In this document: positions 1-6,178 of the stretch, piece by piece | Position numbering within the stretch: the first letter of the stretch is position 1 | Layout: each line of letters begins with the position of its first letter | Source of the DNA: Candidatus Nitrosopumilus sp. | Lineage (GTDB): Archaea; Thermoproteota; Nitrososphaeria; Nitrososphaerales; Nitrosopumilaceae | Length of the DNA: 7,172 bases | Direction: 5' to 3' | NCBI GenBank assembly: GCA_029861085.1 | Contig: JAOUAE010000065.1 | Location: 1-7,172 of the forward strand | Made by a program: the position numbers and the translations under genes | The notes under the pieces: generated by a model | Told to the model about the DNA's origin: nothing | The model's input: the letters and a program-made list of their open reading frames with translations, nothing else | The model's database searches: none

Positions 1-219
1 CTCATACTGTAAAATCATATCTTTTACAGATAAAGTAATTTTCATGTCAAGTGACATCATGATCACCCAAAATCCATAAAGTGGCAAAATGATTCCAAAA
101 AACGACAGTTCAGGTCTATCAAAAAATAATAAATAAAAAAAGAGTGGAGAAAACAAAAAAGAGTAAAACAAGACTGGAAGAATTTTTTGCTTTTTCTTAC
201 AGCCTGTTTTGTTGTTCAT
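1..219 (-). CDS. Small two-helix membrane protein, 3' end cut by window edge
   Basis: An open frame of 73 codons starts at ATG 219 (MNNKTGCKKKQKILPVLFYS...) and is still open at base 1. A short Lys-rich head (residues 1-12) is followed by two strongly hydrophobic segments at about 14-33 and 39-56, separated by a short polar turn (DRPELS). The sequence then turns amphipathic (SLDMKITLSVKDM). By the positive-inside rule both ends should face the cytosol, making a helical hairpin. It begins 12 bp after the stop of the 121-aa gene, and no TATA-like element lies about 25 nt upstream. It is therefore probably the second gene of an operon with that neighbour. No Shine-Dalgarno-like GGTG is visible before the ATG. 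I do not recognise the family. The lost C-terminal part might carry a soluble domain. Confidence 0.8.
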   Translation of the reverse strand, partial: MNNKTGCKKKQKILPVLFYSFLFSPLFFYLLFFDRPELSFFGIILPLYGFWVIMMSLDMKITLSVKDMILQYE

Positions 220-231
220 TTTGTCATTTTC

Positions 232-597
232 TTATTGTGCTGTACTTGTTCTTGTAGAACCTAGTGGCAATGAAGGTAGAATCTTGTAAGTGACACCCTT
301 GTAGGCGCCAATTCCTATGAATGCAAGCGCAATTCCCACAAGCAAGAAGCTATAGCCGTCTCCGATAATGGTCTTTACCGCATCAGTTAGGAATACAGAA
401 TCATCACCACAATGATTTGCAGTGATATCGCCAAGAATGGTTGCATCCTCGATACATAGTCCTTGCACGTTCACACCAAGTACATCAGGTACGATTGTTG
501 CAACGATGATTACTGCTACCAGGGCCACCACCAGCTTTATGAAAAAGCCTCCAATGGATTCGCCTTCCTTCAGCTCACCGTCCTTTTTTCTAATCAT
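232..597 (-). CDS. 121-aa two-helix membrane protein, possibly pilin/VirB2-like in layout
   Basis: The product has a charged N-terminal head (residues 1-15), a hydrophobic helix at about 18-36, a loop of about 46 residues with exactly two cysteines (C48 and C63), a second helix at about 83-98, and a short polar tail. The loop is acidic and should lie outside the cell, where C48 and C63 could form a disulfide. Size and two-helix layout resemble VirB2/TrbC-type pilins or small secretion-channel subunits, but I see no diagnostic motif, so this rests on layout and position only. It lies downstream of the 289-aa PrgI/VirB3-like gene and 12 bp before the next two-helix gene. The ATG at 597 is supported by a TATA element 23 nt upstream (leaderless). 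A class III (archaeal pilin) signal was considered; the site reads EG-ESIGG rather than KG or RG, so I do not call it. Confidence 0.93.
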   Translation of the reverse strand: MIRKKDGELKEGESIGGFFIKLVVALVAVIIVATIVPDVLGVNVQGLCIEDATILGDITANHCGDDSVFLTDAVKTIIGDGYSFLLVGIALAFIGIGAYKGVTYKILPSLPLGSTRTSTAQ

Positions 598-610
598 TGA
601 ATAGTTATTC

Positions 611-630
611 TGGTTTGTTTAAAAGGAGAA
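611..630 (-). promoter_or_regulatory. Archaeal promoter of the 121-aa gene
   Basis: On the minus strand this reads TTCTCCTTTTAAACAAACCA. The first A after TTTT is 23 nt before ATG 597, the spacing expected if transcription starts at or next to the start codon. The CTCC just upstream may be the BRE side. Confidence 0.7.
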
Positions 631-647
631 AAGATAATGTTCAGTCA

Positions 648-1517
648 TTAGACTGTCACTACTGGATCATCACTGCCATCTACAGTTGCAGTGACTTGAT
701 AAACTGCACCAGGGCTTTTCTCCAAGACAAGTGAAATAACATTATTAGATTTTATTGCGTATTGGGATTGCTCTAGTTTTTTTCCGTCAAGCGTTATCAT
801 GACATGTTCTGCAAGGTTTTCTTTGCATGATTCAGCAAAAGATTGTTTTTTTGTAAGAGAACTGATCATCTTTTTTACATAGTTGCTGCTGCCATCATCA
901 TCATCATCATTTTGATTTTGTTTTGTTTTTTTGTAAAGTGAGACGTTGAGAGTGTTTTGATCAACAAGTTCTATTTCACCTGAGAATCTCTTGCACTCTA
1001 AAGGATTTTGTGTGTCATTTTCTTGCAGTTTGTTATTTTCATACTGTTCTTTTTGTTGTGTGTCTTTTTTCTTGAATAATAATAATGACTGTATATCTGA
1101 GAGAGCCTTGTTTACCAACCCATCATTGTTTTTGTGTGATTCTTCTTCTTGTATTGCACTTTGTGTAGCATCATTACCAATGTGTTGCTGTTGTTGTATC
1201 TTCTTTTTCTTTTCCATGTATTCGTACTTGACATAAAGTGAGGTTCCCCTTGTCAAAAGTATCAGGTGACTCTTTATCATCTGATCTGCAGCCATCACCC
1301 TGGATCCAATCAATCCAAGTCCCAAAAATATGGCAAATACAAATCCAGACATTATCAGATTGTCAGTGGCCATAAAGACTAGAAATGTCATCAATACACC
1401 TGAGAACAGTATGGCAGTCTGCCTGATTGAAACCTTGCCTATGGGAAGTGAAATTGACTTTTGGTTAAGTACAGAGTCATTTTCAAATGTTACCAAATCA
1501 ATGTTTCTGGTGCTCAT
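648..1517 (-). CDS. 289-aa membrane protein, PrgI/VirB3-like N-terminus with long cytosolic tail
   Basis: Residues 1-32 are polar and end in LPIGKVSIRQ. Two helices follow at about 35-51 and 55-75, then a Lys/Gln-rich linker (KKKKIQQQQH, about 103-112), a low-complexity charged region with a DDDDD run (about 203-207), and a C-terminal section from about residue 230 that looks beta-rich (VMITLDGKKL, NNVISLVLEK, YQVTATVDG). The pattern of a polar head, a K-x-[ST]-[IL]-R-Q motif and a tight pair of helices resembles PrgI-family and VirB3-type small subunits of type IV secretion systems. That is recognition by eye, not a search result, and usual family members are shorter, without this tail. The Lys-rich linker places the tail in the cytosol, where it could dock an ATPase. 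The gene has its own leaderless promoter 47 bp after the 486-aa gene. One cysteine is present in the mature tail (in SCKEN) and one earlier (in ECKRF). Confidence 0.93.
   Translation of the reverse strand: MSTRNIDLVTFENDSVLNQKSISLPIGKVSIRQTAILFSGVLMTFLVFMATDNLIMSGFVFAIFLGLGLIGSRVMAADQMIKSHLILLTRGTSLYVKYEYMEKKKKIQQQQHIGNDATQSAIQEEESHKNNDGLVNKALSDIQSLLLFKKKDTQQKEQYENNKLQENDTQNPLECKRFSGEIELVDQNTLNVSLYKKTKQNQNDDDDDGSSNYVKKMISSLTKKQSFAESCKENLAEHVMITLDGKKLEQSQYAIKSNNVISLVLEKSPGAVYQVTATVDGSDDPVVTV
893..910 (-). repeat. (ATG/CAT)6 trinucleotide run encoding Asp tract
   Basis: Six CAT triplets on the plus strand encode the five-Asp run of the 289-aa protein in its variable linker. It is a short in-frame microsatellite that could change in length without breaking the gene. 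Confidence 0.9.
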
Positions 1518-1530
1518 CTGAGATATGATA

Positions 1531-1553
1531 TGTCATTTGTATAAAAGGGAGAA
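1531..1553 (-). promoter_or_regulatory. Archaeal promoter of the 289-aa gene
   Basis: The minus strand reads TCCCTTTTATACAAATGACA at 1550-1531. The A after TTTT is 25 nt before ATG 1517. It closely matches the elements before the 121-aa gene and the 56-aa zinc-ribbon gene. Confidence 0.7.
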
Positions 1554-1564
1554 TCGTTCAGATT

Positions 1565-3025
1565 CTAGTTATTGTCATCAGTCAGAGTCGTGATGTCAAT
1601 GTGCAGTTTATCATCAAATGCAACAATCTCTTTTACTGTGTGCTGTTGCTGCTGTTTTTTCTGTAGTTTATTATTGAGTCCAGTATCAAATCCAGATTCT
1701 TTGAATTTCTTAAAGACTACAAAAACTGCAATCATTACAACCAACAACACTGCAAGTCCTGCAATCTTGGAATAGTCAACACTATCAAGTTGAGTAAGAT
1801 TAGCATTGTCACCACCAGCTTGAACCACACCATCATCTACAACAATGTCATCTACAACAATGTCATCTACAACAATGTCATCTACAACAATGTCATCTAC
1901 AACAATGTCATCTACAACAATGTCATCTACAACAATGTCATCTACAACAATGTCATCTACAACAATGTCATCAGATTGAACCACGTCGTCATCAGCTGGA
2001 AATGTTAATGCAATTGTACCTGTCTCTGTTGGCAAGTCAGAAACGATAATATCTTTTGGTTCCTCAAAAACAGGTTTCATTCCAATGTTGAAATTCTTGT
2101 TGTTTGCAAGAAACATCACTAGCTCAAACTCAAATTGTTTTTGTGGTTGCACTGTATGCACTGGACTGTAAGAGACTGCAGATAATGGAAATGGCAAGTC
2201 AGAGTATATTAAAAAATAATTTGTCACATTGTTATTGTCTTCTTTTATCATCATCTTCTTTTTTTTGTCATCAGATATGATGAAAGGATCAAAAATGTCA
2301 ATCTCATATCCTACCTTAAATGCATCTGTGATGTTTATTGCAACTGGAACGTCCTGCTTGTCAATCATCATACGTATGCTGTTTTGAGTTACAGAGTATT
2401 CCCGGTTGTTGTCAAGTACTGTCATGTGTGGGTTTGCGCCTCTTTCATGCAGTGCTTCAGTTACCTCACCCCATTCTGTTTTCGTTTGCAATAGTTGTGG
2501 TTCAGGTGCAGTATACTTGAAAAGTGAAAACAGGGTTTTTTGCAACGAGTCAGTGTATCGTATCGTGTCAGGATGGATTGTGTCTGCTGATCTTACCTCA
2601 AAGATTTGCGCATCAACATGAAACACAGAATACCTGACGTCATCACTATTTGTTGCAGTAACATCACTAATTGCAGCCTGTACTACCCAGACATCACCGT
2701 CAATCAGGTTTTCATCAGAGTTTAGCAGGTTTACAAAGTCCATTTTTATCACATAGCATACACTGGAGTTGTGATTCTCGTTTCCTTGAGTAAAATAGTG
2801 ATAGTTTGCAGCAGAAGTCTGTATTGCACCAGGATCACAGATCTTGTATGTGTATGAATCCCCAACTGAGAGATTCTTTCCAAGATGCCACATGTTGTTT
2901 TTCTGATCAGATACTTGTTCGCTGTAAGAAAGAGAATATGCATTTGGAATTATCACATCAAATGTTAATCCAATTACTAATACGGTAATCACAAACAGTG
3001 GCAAACATCTTTTTATTTTTTTCAC
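1565..3025 (-). CDS. Secreted, C-terminally anchored surface protein with DDIVV repeat stalk
   Basis: The start is GTG at 3025, favoured by a TATA element 22 nt upstream and an immediate Sec-type signal peptide (KKIKR head, hydrophobic core, likely cleavage near AYS, residues 29-31). The ectodomain (about 32-345) contains LSVGDSYTYKICDPGAIQ. It holds the only two cysteines after the signal peptide, C63 and C90, probably a disulfide. Four or more N-x-S/T sequons suggest glycosylation. Next comes an acidic stalk of nine perfect DDIVV units (about 352-397) bracketed by VVQ, then a linker, one membrane helix (about 421-438) and a 48-residue cytosolic tail with KKQQQQH (456-462). The ectodomain resembles, from memory, a recurrent family of uncharacterised Nitrososphaerota surface proteins; I cannot assign a function. 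It lies 140 bp downstream of the 845-aa gene, with a terminator-like hairpin between them, so it is transcribed separately. It may partner the upstream surface protein. Confidence 0.95.
   Translation of the reverse strand: MKKIKRCLPLFVITVLVIGLTFDVIIPNAYSLSYSEQVSDQKNNMWHLGKNLSVGDSYTYKICDPGAIQTSAANYHYFTQGNENHNSSVCYVIKMDFVNLLNSDENLIDGDVWVVQAAISDVTATNSDDVRYSVFHVDAQIFEVRSADTIHPDTIRYTDSLQKTLFSLFKYTAPEPQLLQTKTEWGEVTEALHERGANPHMTVLDNNREYSVTQNSIRMMIDKQDVPVAINITDAFKVGYEIDIFDPFIISDDKKKKMMIKEDNNNVTNYFLIYSDLPFPLSAVSYSPVHTVQPQKQFEFELVMFLANNKNFNIGMKPVFEEPKDIIVSDLPTETGTIALTFPADDDVVQSDDIVVDDIVVDDIVVDDIVVDDIVVDDIVVDDIVVDDIVVDDIVVDDGVVQAGGDNANLTQLDSVDYSKIAGLAVLLVVMIAVFVVFKKFKESGFDTGLNNKLQKKQQQQHTVKEIVAFDDKLHIDITTLTDDNN
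1836..1970 (-). repeat. Nine perfect 15-bp tandem repeats encoding DDIVV
   Basis: Nine head-to-tail copies of TCTACAACAATGTCA (plus-strand phase) run from 1836 to 1970 with no base differences. Each encodes one DDIVV pentapeptide in the 486-aa gene. Diverged copies border the array: DDGVVQ on the 3' side of the gene and DDDVVQSDD on the 5' side, each carrying the plus-strand string TTGAACCAC. The unit is a multiple of three, so gain or loss of copies would change stalk length without shifting the frame. Confidence 0.98.
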
Positions 3026-3037
3026 AAAGGATTATTG

Positions 3038-3056
3038 TGATTTACTTAAAAGGATA
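3038..3056 (-). promoter_or_regulatory. Archaeal promoter of the 486-aa surface gene
   Basis: The minus strand contains ATCCTTTTAAGTAAATC. The A after TTTT is 22 nt before the GTG at 3025, which supports the non-ATG start. Confidence 0.68.
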
Positions 3057-3090
3057 AAAAAAGGAAAAAAGATTGCAAGGCGTTTGCAAT
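3055..3090 (-). terminator. Hairpin plus T-tract after the 845-aa gene
   Basis: On the minus strand a perfect 7-bp stem, ATTGCAA / TTGCAAT (3090-3084 and 3078-3072) with loop ACGCC, is followed directly by CTTTTTTCC and TTTTTTTATCC. It lies 75 bp past the stop of the 845-aa gene and just before the promoter of the 486-aa gene. Archaea usually need only the T-tract, so the stem is a bonus. Confidence 0.6.
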
Positions 3091-3164
3091 AATTGTACGA
3101 GATCTTCCTTTTCATCATGCATCAAAACCAGATGTAATGCTGCCAAGTAAATAACAAGATTCCA

Positions 3165-5702
3165 CTATCGATGCAACACCGTTCCAAAGTACCATCTTAC
3201 TGTTCTGTACAGAATGTATGTTACAATCATCAATACCAAAAGAATCGACACAAAGTCAAACAATGTCAAATTGAATATGGAGTTTATTGGATTAGGGGAT
3301 ACGGGATTGAGCTGCTCAGGTATTATTTCTGGCAATATAATGTGAGATTGGCCGCCCCACATGTTGATTCCAACAATTTCCAGTTCGGCTAGCTGTTGAT
3401 CCTGTGGAACTGAAATGTAACATGCACCACTTGATTTTACACCAAAGCATTCAGGAAGATCATCATGAAGAACATCGTTAATGAATAGTGATTCCAATAC
3501 ACCAAAGTTCTCATCATAGAAATATTTCAGCACCTTCATGTTGCCAGGATCCCTTTGCATGTTTAGTACGTTAGAGTCATCCATGTTTAGATGATAAAAG
3601 TAATCAATTGAAAAGTCGTACCAGATATGGTCAAACTCGTTTGTGGATTCTATAGAGCCGTTATCAGCAGTGATTGATATTGTAAATGGCGACAAGGCAT
3701 CAAGTCCCGTAGTCAGTGGAATCGGCAGTACGCCGTCTTCAGTATCAAGCAGATACTTGTTTGAAATGTCAGTTACTTCATTTGGATCAAAGACTTGATC
3801 AATTGTCGTGTTATATTGGGTAAATGATGATAACACCCGCCTGGTCTTTTCAAGTGATATGCTTCCGGTCCCTTCTATTGCAAGATTGTCAAGAGGATAG
3901 ATGTCATGGCCATTTACTATTACAATGTCGTTTCCTTCCATGTCAAGTCCTGTTATTATTTGCGCAAACCCGTCATCATCAGTGTCATAGATTACCTTGT
4001 CATGCACATACTGGTCAAGGTATGTGGTACCTGCAATCTCTTCTCTTGGTGTTATGGTTATCGAAAGGTTTACCGAGTCATCTTGCATCCCGTCTGAATC
4101 AACTGCCAACACGTTTACGGCATTATGGAAAAATGATTCCGGATACATGTACTCGTCAAATGTAAGAAATGATACTTCATGTCCTGCAAAATTTGCAGAC
4201 TCCAAAGTGTTGTACACAGTAGCATTCTCATATCTTGGAATCTTTAGCACTGGATCCAAGACAACATCAAGCAAACCGTCATAGCTAAACTTTACTTTGC
4301 CATATCCTGCCTTTAGGAAATTGGCAGTACCGTGTTCTCCAATCTCATAGGGAATAATTCCAGGAAATTCAGTTGATATCAACTCGTCATCTATCTCTAC
4401 TGATTTTCCAACAGGAATCTCGTTTGTTATTATTCCAACATGATTTGCATCATCCCATGTCAACTGGACATCTTCAGAGTAATCTGTTGCAATTGGCGTG
4501 GTACCGTCAATAAAGTCAAACTCCCAGGGGTCAGCCCCCCAAGTAGAATAGAAATAATCATTAATCTTTGAACGTCTGTCCTCATGGATGCCAATGGTAT
4601 CATCAGAGTTTGCATCGGTGCTTTCGTTTCCAAAGTAGTGCAATGCATAACCTATCCTGTCATCAAAGGCAACCTTTCTGTCATCAGACAATACAGGATA
4701 CACGTAACTTTCATAGATTGGCTCGTATTCCACTACCAACTCATCAATTGCATTGGTAAACTCGTCAATCTGCGGAACAATGTTGTATAACCTTGCAATG
4801 TATCTTATCTCATGTTCTCCAATGTCATCAAGTGAAGTCGCATTAAACACGGTGTTACCGCCACCGTAATCAAATGTTCCAGTCCATGGAAGAAATCCCG
4901 GTACCTCCATGGTATTGACACAAAATGCTGTATCACAAAAGAACTCGTCTTCCAACACTAGAGGATCGTGAATCTTTTCATATTCCACAAATATGGTTCC
5001 AACCCTGTCATTTTTGAACAGGTATGCCGGATTGTGAACCACGTTGATTGCATCCCATACGTAATAGGACTCATCAAGATTTCTAGATAGGTATCCTGCA
5101 CTTTCAATAAACTCTTCTCCAACTGTCCACATGTCTACTGTCATGTTTGGCAGCCTCATTGGCACTGCCTGCGTTGCGCTTGCAGATACGGTATTCCAGC
5201 TGCAGTTCCATCCGAAATCTGTTTTATGACATATATACTGCTCTGCTATTGCCCTTTTTGACAAGGATACAGAGCCTGCAGCATAGTCTGACGTTATCAC
5301 CCCAATCCCAGAATCTGACGTGCTGCCATATGTAACTCCCTTGATGCAGTCTGAACCGTTTGGAACAGTATTGTTTGGTGTTGATTGGATGGGGCATGGC
5401 TGCCAAAAGGAACCGCATCCATCCTTCCAGGTAGTTGTGGTATAGTCAAATGCATCTCCCGGATAGAATGTTTTGTCTGGGTTGTTGCGGTGAAATGCTC
5501 CATGATGTGCTGAATACACGTCAATCTGAACGTGTACAAAGCATCTCTCTTTTCTCAGGGTGTCTGTATTTACATCTCCGCTTCCAGCTACTTGATGAAC
5601 AGTATACAACAGTACAGAATTGCCATACGAGTTTTGGATGTTGATTGGCATGAGAAATGTCCCAATAATTAACAGCATGATAAGACAAAATCCAGATTTC
5701 AT
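3165..5702 (-). CDS. Large (845-aa) secreted surface protein with C-terminal membrane anchor
   Basis: A signal peptide covers residues 1-27 (core LIMLLIIGTFLMPI, likely cleavage after SYG). The ectodomain runs to about 812. One helix at about 815-832 and a short basic end (RTVRWYFGTVLHR) anchor it, so almost the whole protein is outside the cell. The mature part has ten cysteines in local groups: C54, C96, C103, C119, C158 and C167; C256 and C261; C752 and C761. The even number and grouping suggest disulfides. A His cluster (H57, H66, H67, H71) near the N-terminus might bind metal. Numerous N-x-S/T sequons fit archaeal N-glycosylation. No catalytic motif or named domain is recognisable; the middle looks beta-rich and acidic, as in S-layer-associated or adhesin-like proteins. 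The ATG at 5702 is supported by a TATA element 22 nt upstream. It is the first of the run of envelope genes and is followed by a terminator-like hairpin. Confidence 0.95.
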   Translation of the reverse strand: MKSGFCLIMLLIIGTFLMPINIQNSYGNSVLLYTVHQVAGSGDVNTDTLRKERCFVHVQIDVYSAHHGAFHRNNPDKTFYPGDAFDYTTTTWKDGCGSFWQPCPIQSTPNNTVPNGSDCIKGVTYGSTSDSGIGVITSDYAAGSVSLSKRAIAEQYICHKTDFGWNCSWNTVSASATQAVPMRLPNMTVDMWTVGEEFIESAGYLSRNLDESYYVWDAINVVHNPAYLFKNDRVGTIFVEYEKIHDPLVLEDEFFCDTAFCVNTMEVPGFLPWTGTFDYGGGNTVFNATSLDDIGEHEIRYIARLYNIVPQIDEFTNAIDELVVEYEPIYESYVYPVLSDDRKVAFDDRIGYALHYFGNESTDANSDDTIGIHEDRRSKINDYFYSTWGADPWEFDFIDGTTPIATDYSEDVQLTWDDANHVGIITNEIPVGKSVEIDDELISTEFPGIIPYEIGEHGTANFLKAGYGKVKFSYDGLLDVVLDPVLKIPRYENATVYNTLESANFAGHEVSFLTFDEYMYPESFFHNAVNVLAVDSDGMQDDSVNLSITITPREEIAGTTYLDQYVHDKVIYDTDDDGFAQIITGLDMEGNDIVIVNGHDIYPLDNLAIEGTGSISLEKTRRVLSSFTQYNTTIDQVFDPNEVTDISNKYLLDTEDGVLPIPLTTGLDALSPFTISITADNGSIESTNEFDHIWYDFSIDYFYHLNMDDSNVLNMQRDPGNMKVLKYFYDENFGVLESLFINDVLHDDLPECFGVKSSGACYISVPQDQQLAELEIVGINMWGGQSHIILPEIIPEQLNPVSPNPINSIFNLTLFDFVSILLVLMIVTYILYRTVRWYFGTVLHR

Positions 5703-5718
5703 AAAATGAAATGATTGT

Positions 5719-5733
5719 TTTATTAAAAAGACA
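5719..5733 (-). promoter_or_regulatory. Archaeal promoter of the 845-aa surface gene
   Basis: The minus strand reads TGTCTTTTTAATAAA. The A after the T-run is 22 nt before ATG 5702. Its T-run lies 22 bp past the stop of the TFB-like gene, so it may also serve as that gene's termination tract. Confidence 0.65.
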
Positions 5734-5750
5734 GAAACTATTATTCTACT

Positions 5751-5897
5751 TTACTGGCTCTTGTAGAATGATGAAATCTTTTCTTCCAGTACAACACCAC
5801 ACTTTTGACAGATTAACTCCCCAGCATATTCATCAGTGATCACATTCCCACAATGAATGTTCTCTGAAATGTTGCAAGATTCCTCGGATGATTCCAT
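5751..5897 (-). CDS. 48-aa TFB/TFIIB-type zinc-ribbon miniprotein
   Basis: The core (HCGNVITDEYAGELICQKCG, followed by VVLEEK) matches the N-terminal zinc ribbon of archaeal TFB and eukaryotic TFIIB, the part that contacts RNA polymerase. It has the typical D-x-x-x-GE centre and CxxCG-VVLEE second knuckle (C30, C33 counted from ATG 5897). The cyclin folds and B-finger that bind TBP and DNA are absent, since the product stops about ten residues later. The first knuckle is unusual: the expected CPxCG reads NIHCG, so the first cysteine is Asn. H15 or C8 might replace it as a ligand. An in-frame ATG at 5921 would add eight residues (MKKFHCHL). I prefer 5897 because a TTTTAT element lies 24 nt upstream of it, overlapping the longer start. 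Possible roles are regulator of transcription initiation or polymerase-associated factor; this is inferred. Confidence 0.82.
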   Translation of the reverse strand: MESSEESCNISENIHCGNVITDEYAGELICQKCGVVLEEKISSFYKSQ

Positions 5898-5913
5898 TAA
5901 ATGACAATGGAAT

Positions 5914-5928
5914 TTTTTCATAAAAGCA
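5914..5928 (-). promoter_or_regulatory. Archaeal promoter of the TFB-like miniprotein
   Basis: The minus strand reads TGCTTTTATGAAAAA. The A after TTTT is 24 nt before ATG 5897. This decides the shorter start, because the element itself contains the alternative ATG at 5921. Confidence 0.55.
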
Positions 5929-5941
5929 AAAAATATTATTT

Positions 5942-6079
5942 TTATTTTGGCATGTCTTCAGATTTTGTCATCTCTGCTGCCAGATAGCTGACAAACAATT
6001 TCTCGTCCTCATCATCAAAGAGTATCGCATCTAGTGTTATTTTTTGGATGTGTAAACATTTCTCACATTTGATTCTCAT
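5942..6079 (-). CDS. 45-aa CxxC protein with acidic tail
   Basis: The short product begins MRIKCEKCLHIQKI, so a single CxxC pair (C5, C8) plus H10 sits right at the N-terminus. An acidic segment (FDDEDEK) and an amphipathic stretch (FVSYLAAEM) follow. One CxxC pair is only half of a zinc ribbon; it could bind metal as a dimer or be redox-active. A longer reading from GTG 6127 gives 61 aa (adding MTEIDSCFYLIDMYNF), and an ATG at 6091 is also in frame. I chose ATG 6079 because a TTTTAT element lies 23 nt upstream, at the spacing seen for the other genes, and because the added residues look unrelated to the motif. No named family is recognised. It sits between the VOC gene and the TFB-like miniprotein, all on one strand. 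Confidence 0.62.
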   Translation of the reverse strand: MRIKCEKCLHIQKITLDAILFDDEDEKLFVSYLAAEMTKSEDMPK

Positions 6080-6094
6080 GAAATTATACATATC

Positions 6095-6110
6095 AATAAG
6101 ATAAAAGCAA
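6095..6110 (-). promoter_or_regulatory. Archaeal promoter of the 45-aa CxxC gene
   Basis: The minus strand reads TTGCTTTTATCTTATT. The A after TTTT is 23 nt before ATG 6079. It shares the string TTGCTTTTAT with the promoter of the TFB-like gene. Confidence 0.55.
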
Positions 6111-6142
6111 GAATCTATTTCTGTCACAAAAAAATACTATTT

Positions 6143-6160
6143 CAAAAATAAAAAAAGAGA
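6143..6160 (-). terminator. T-rich termination tract after the VOC gene
   Basis: The minus strand reads TCTCTTTTTTTATTTTTG about 20 bp past the VOC stop, with no stem. T-tracts of this kind are the usual archaeal termination signal. It could instead be read as a promoter for the GTG 6127 start, which I consider less likely. Confidence 0.45.
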
Positions 6161-6178
6161 ATTGATTTGGTGTTGTTA

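Noticed and set aside
642..655. Small inverted repeat CAGTC-N4-GACTG over the stop codon of the 289-aa gene
   Set aside because: A 5-bp stem overlapping coding sequence is easily chance. The following pyrimidine tract is better explained as the promoter of the next gene.
1551..1565. Inverted repeat GAATC-N5-GATTC after the 486-aa gene
   Set aside because: The 5-bp stem is too weak to call a terminator, and the T-run after it belongs to the promoter of the 289-aa gene.
1836..1970. CRISPR array
   Set aside because: The repeats are directly adjacent 15-bp units without spacers and lie inside a coding frame.
1790..2008. Plus-strand open frame encoding IYNNV repeats
   Set aside because: It is the mirror of the DDIVV array. 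The repeat happens to lack stops on both strands, and there is no promoter or coding character outside the array.
5942..6127. GTG 6127 as the start of the CxxC gene
   Set aside because: The ATG at 6079 has a TTTTAT element at the standard 23-nt spacing and puts the CxxC motif at the N-terminus. The longer form would contain that promoter inside its coding region.
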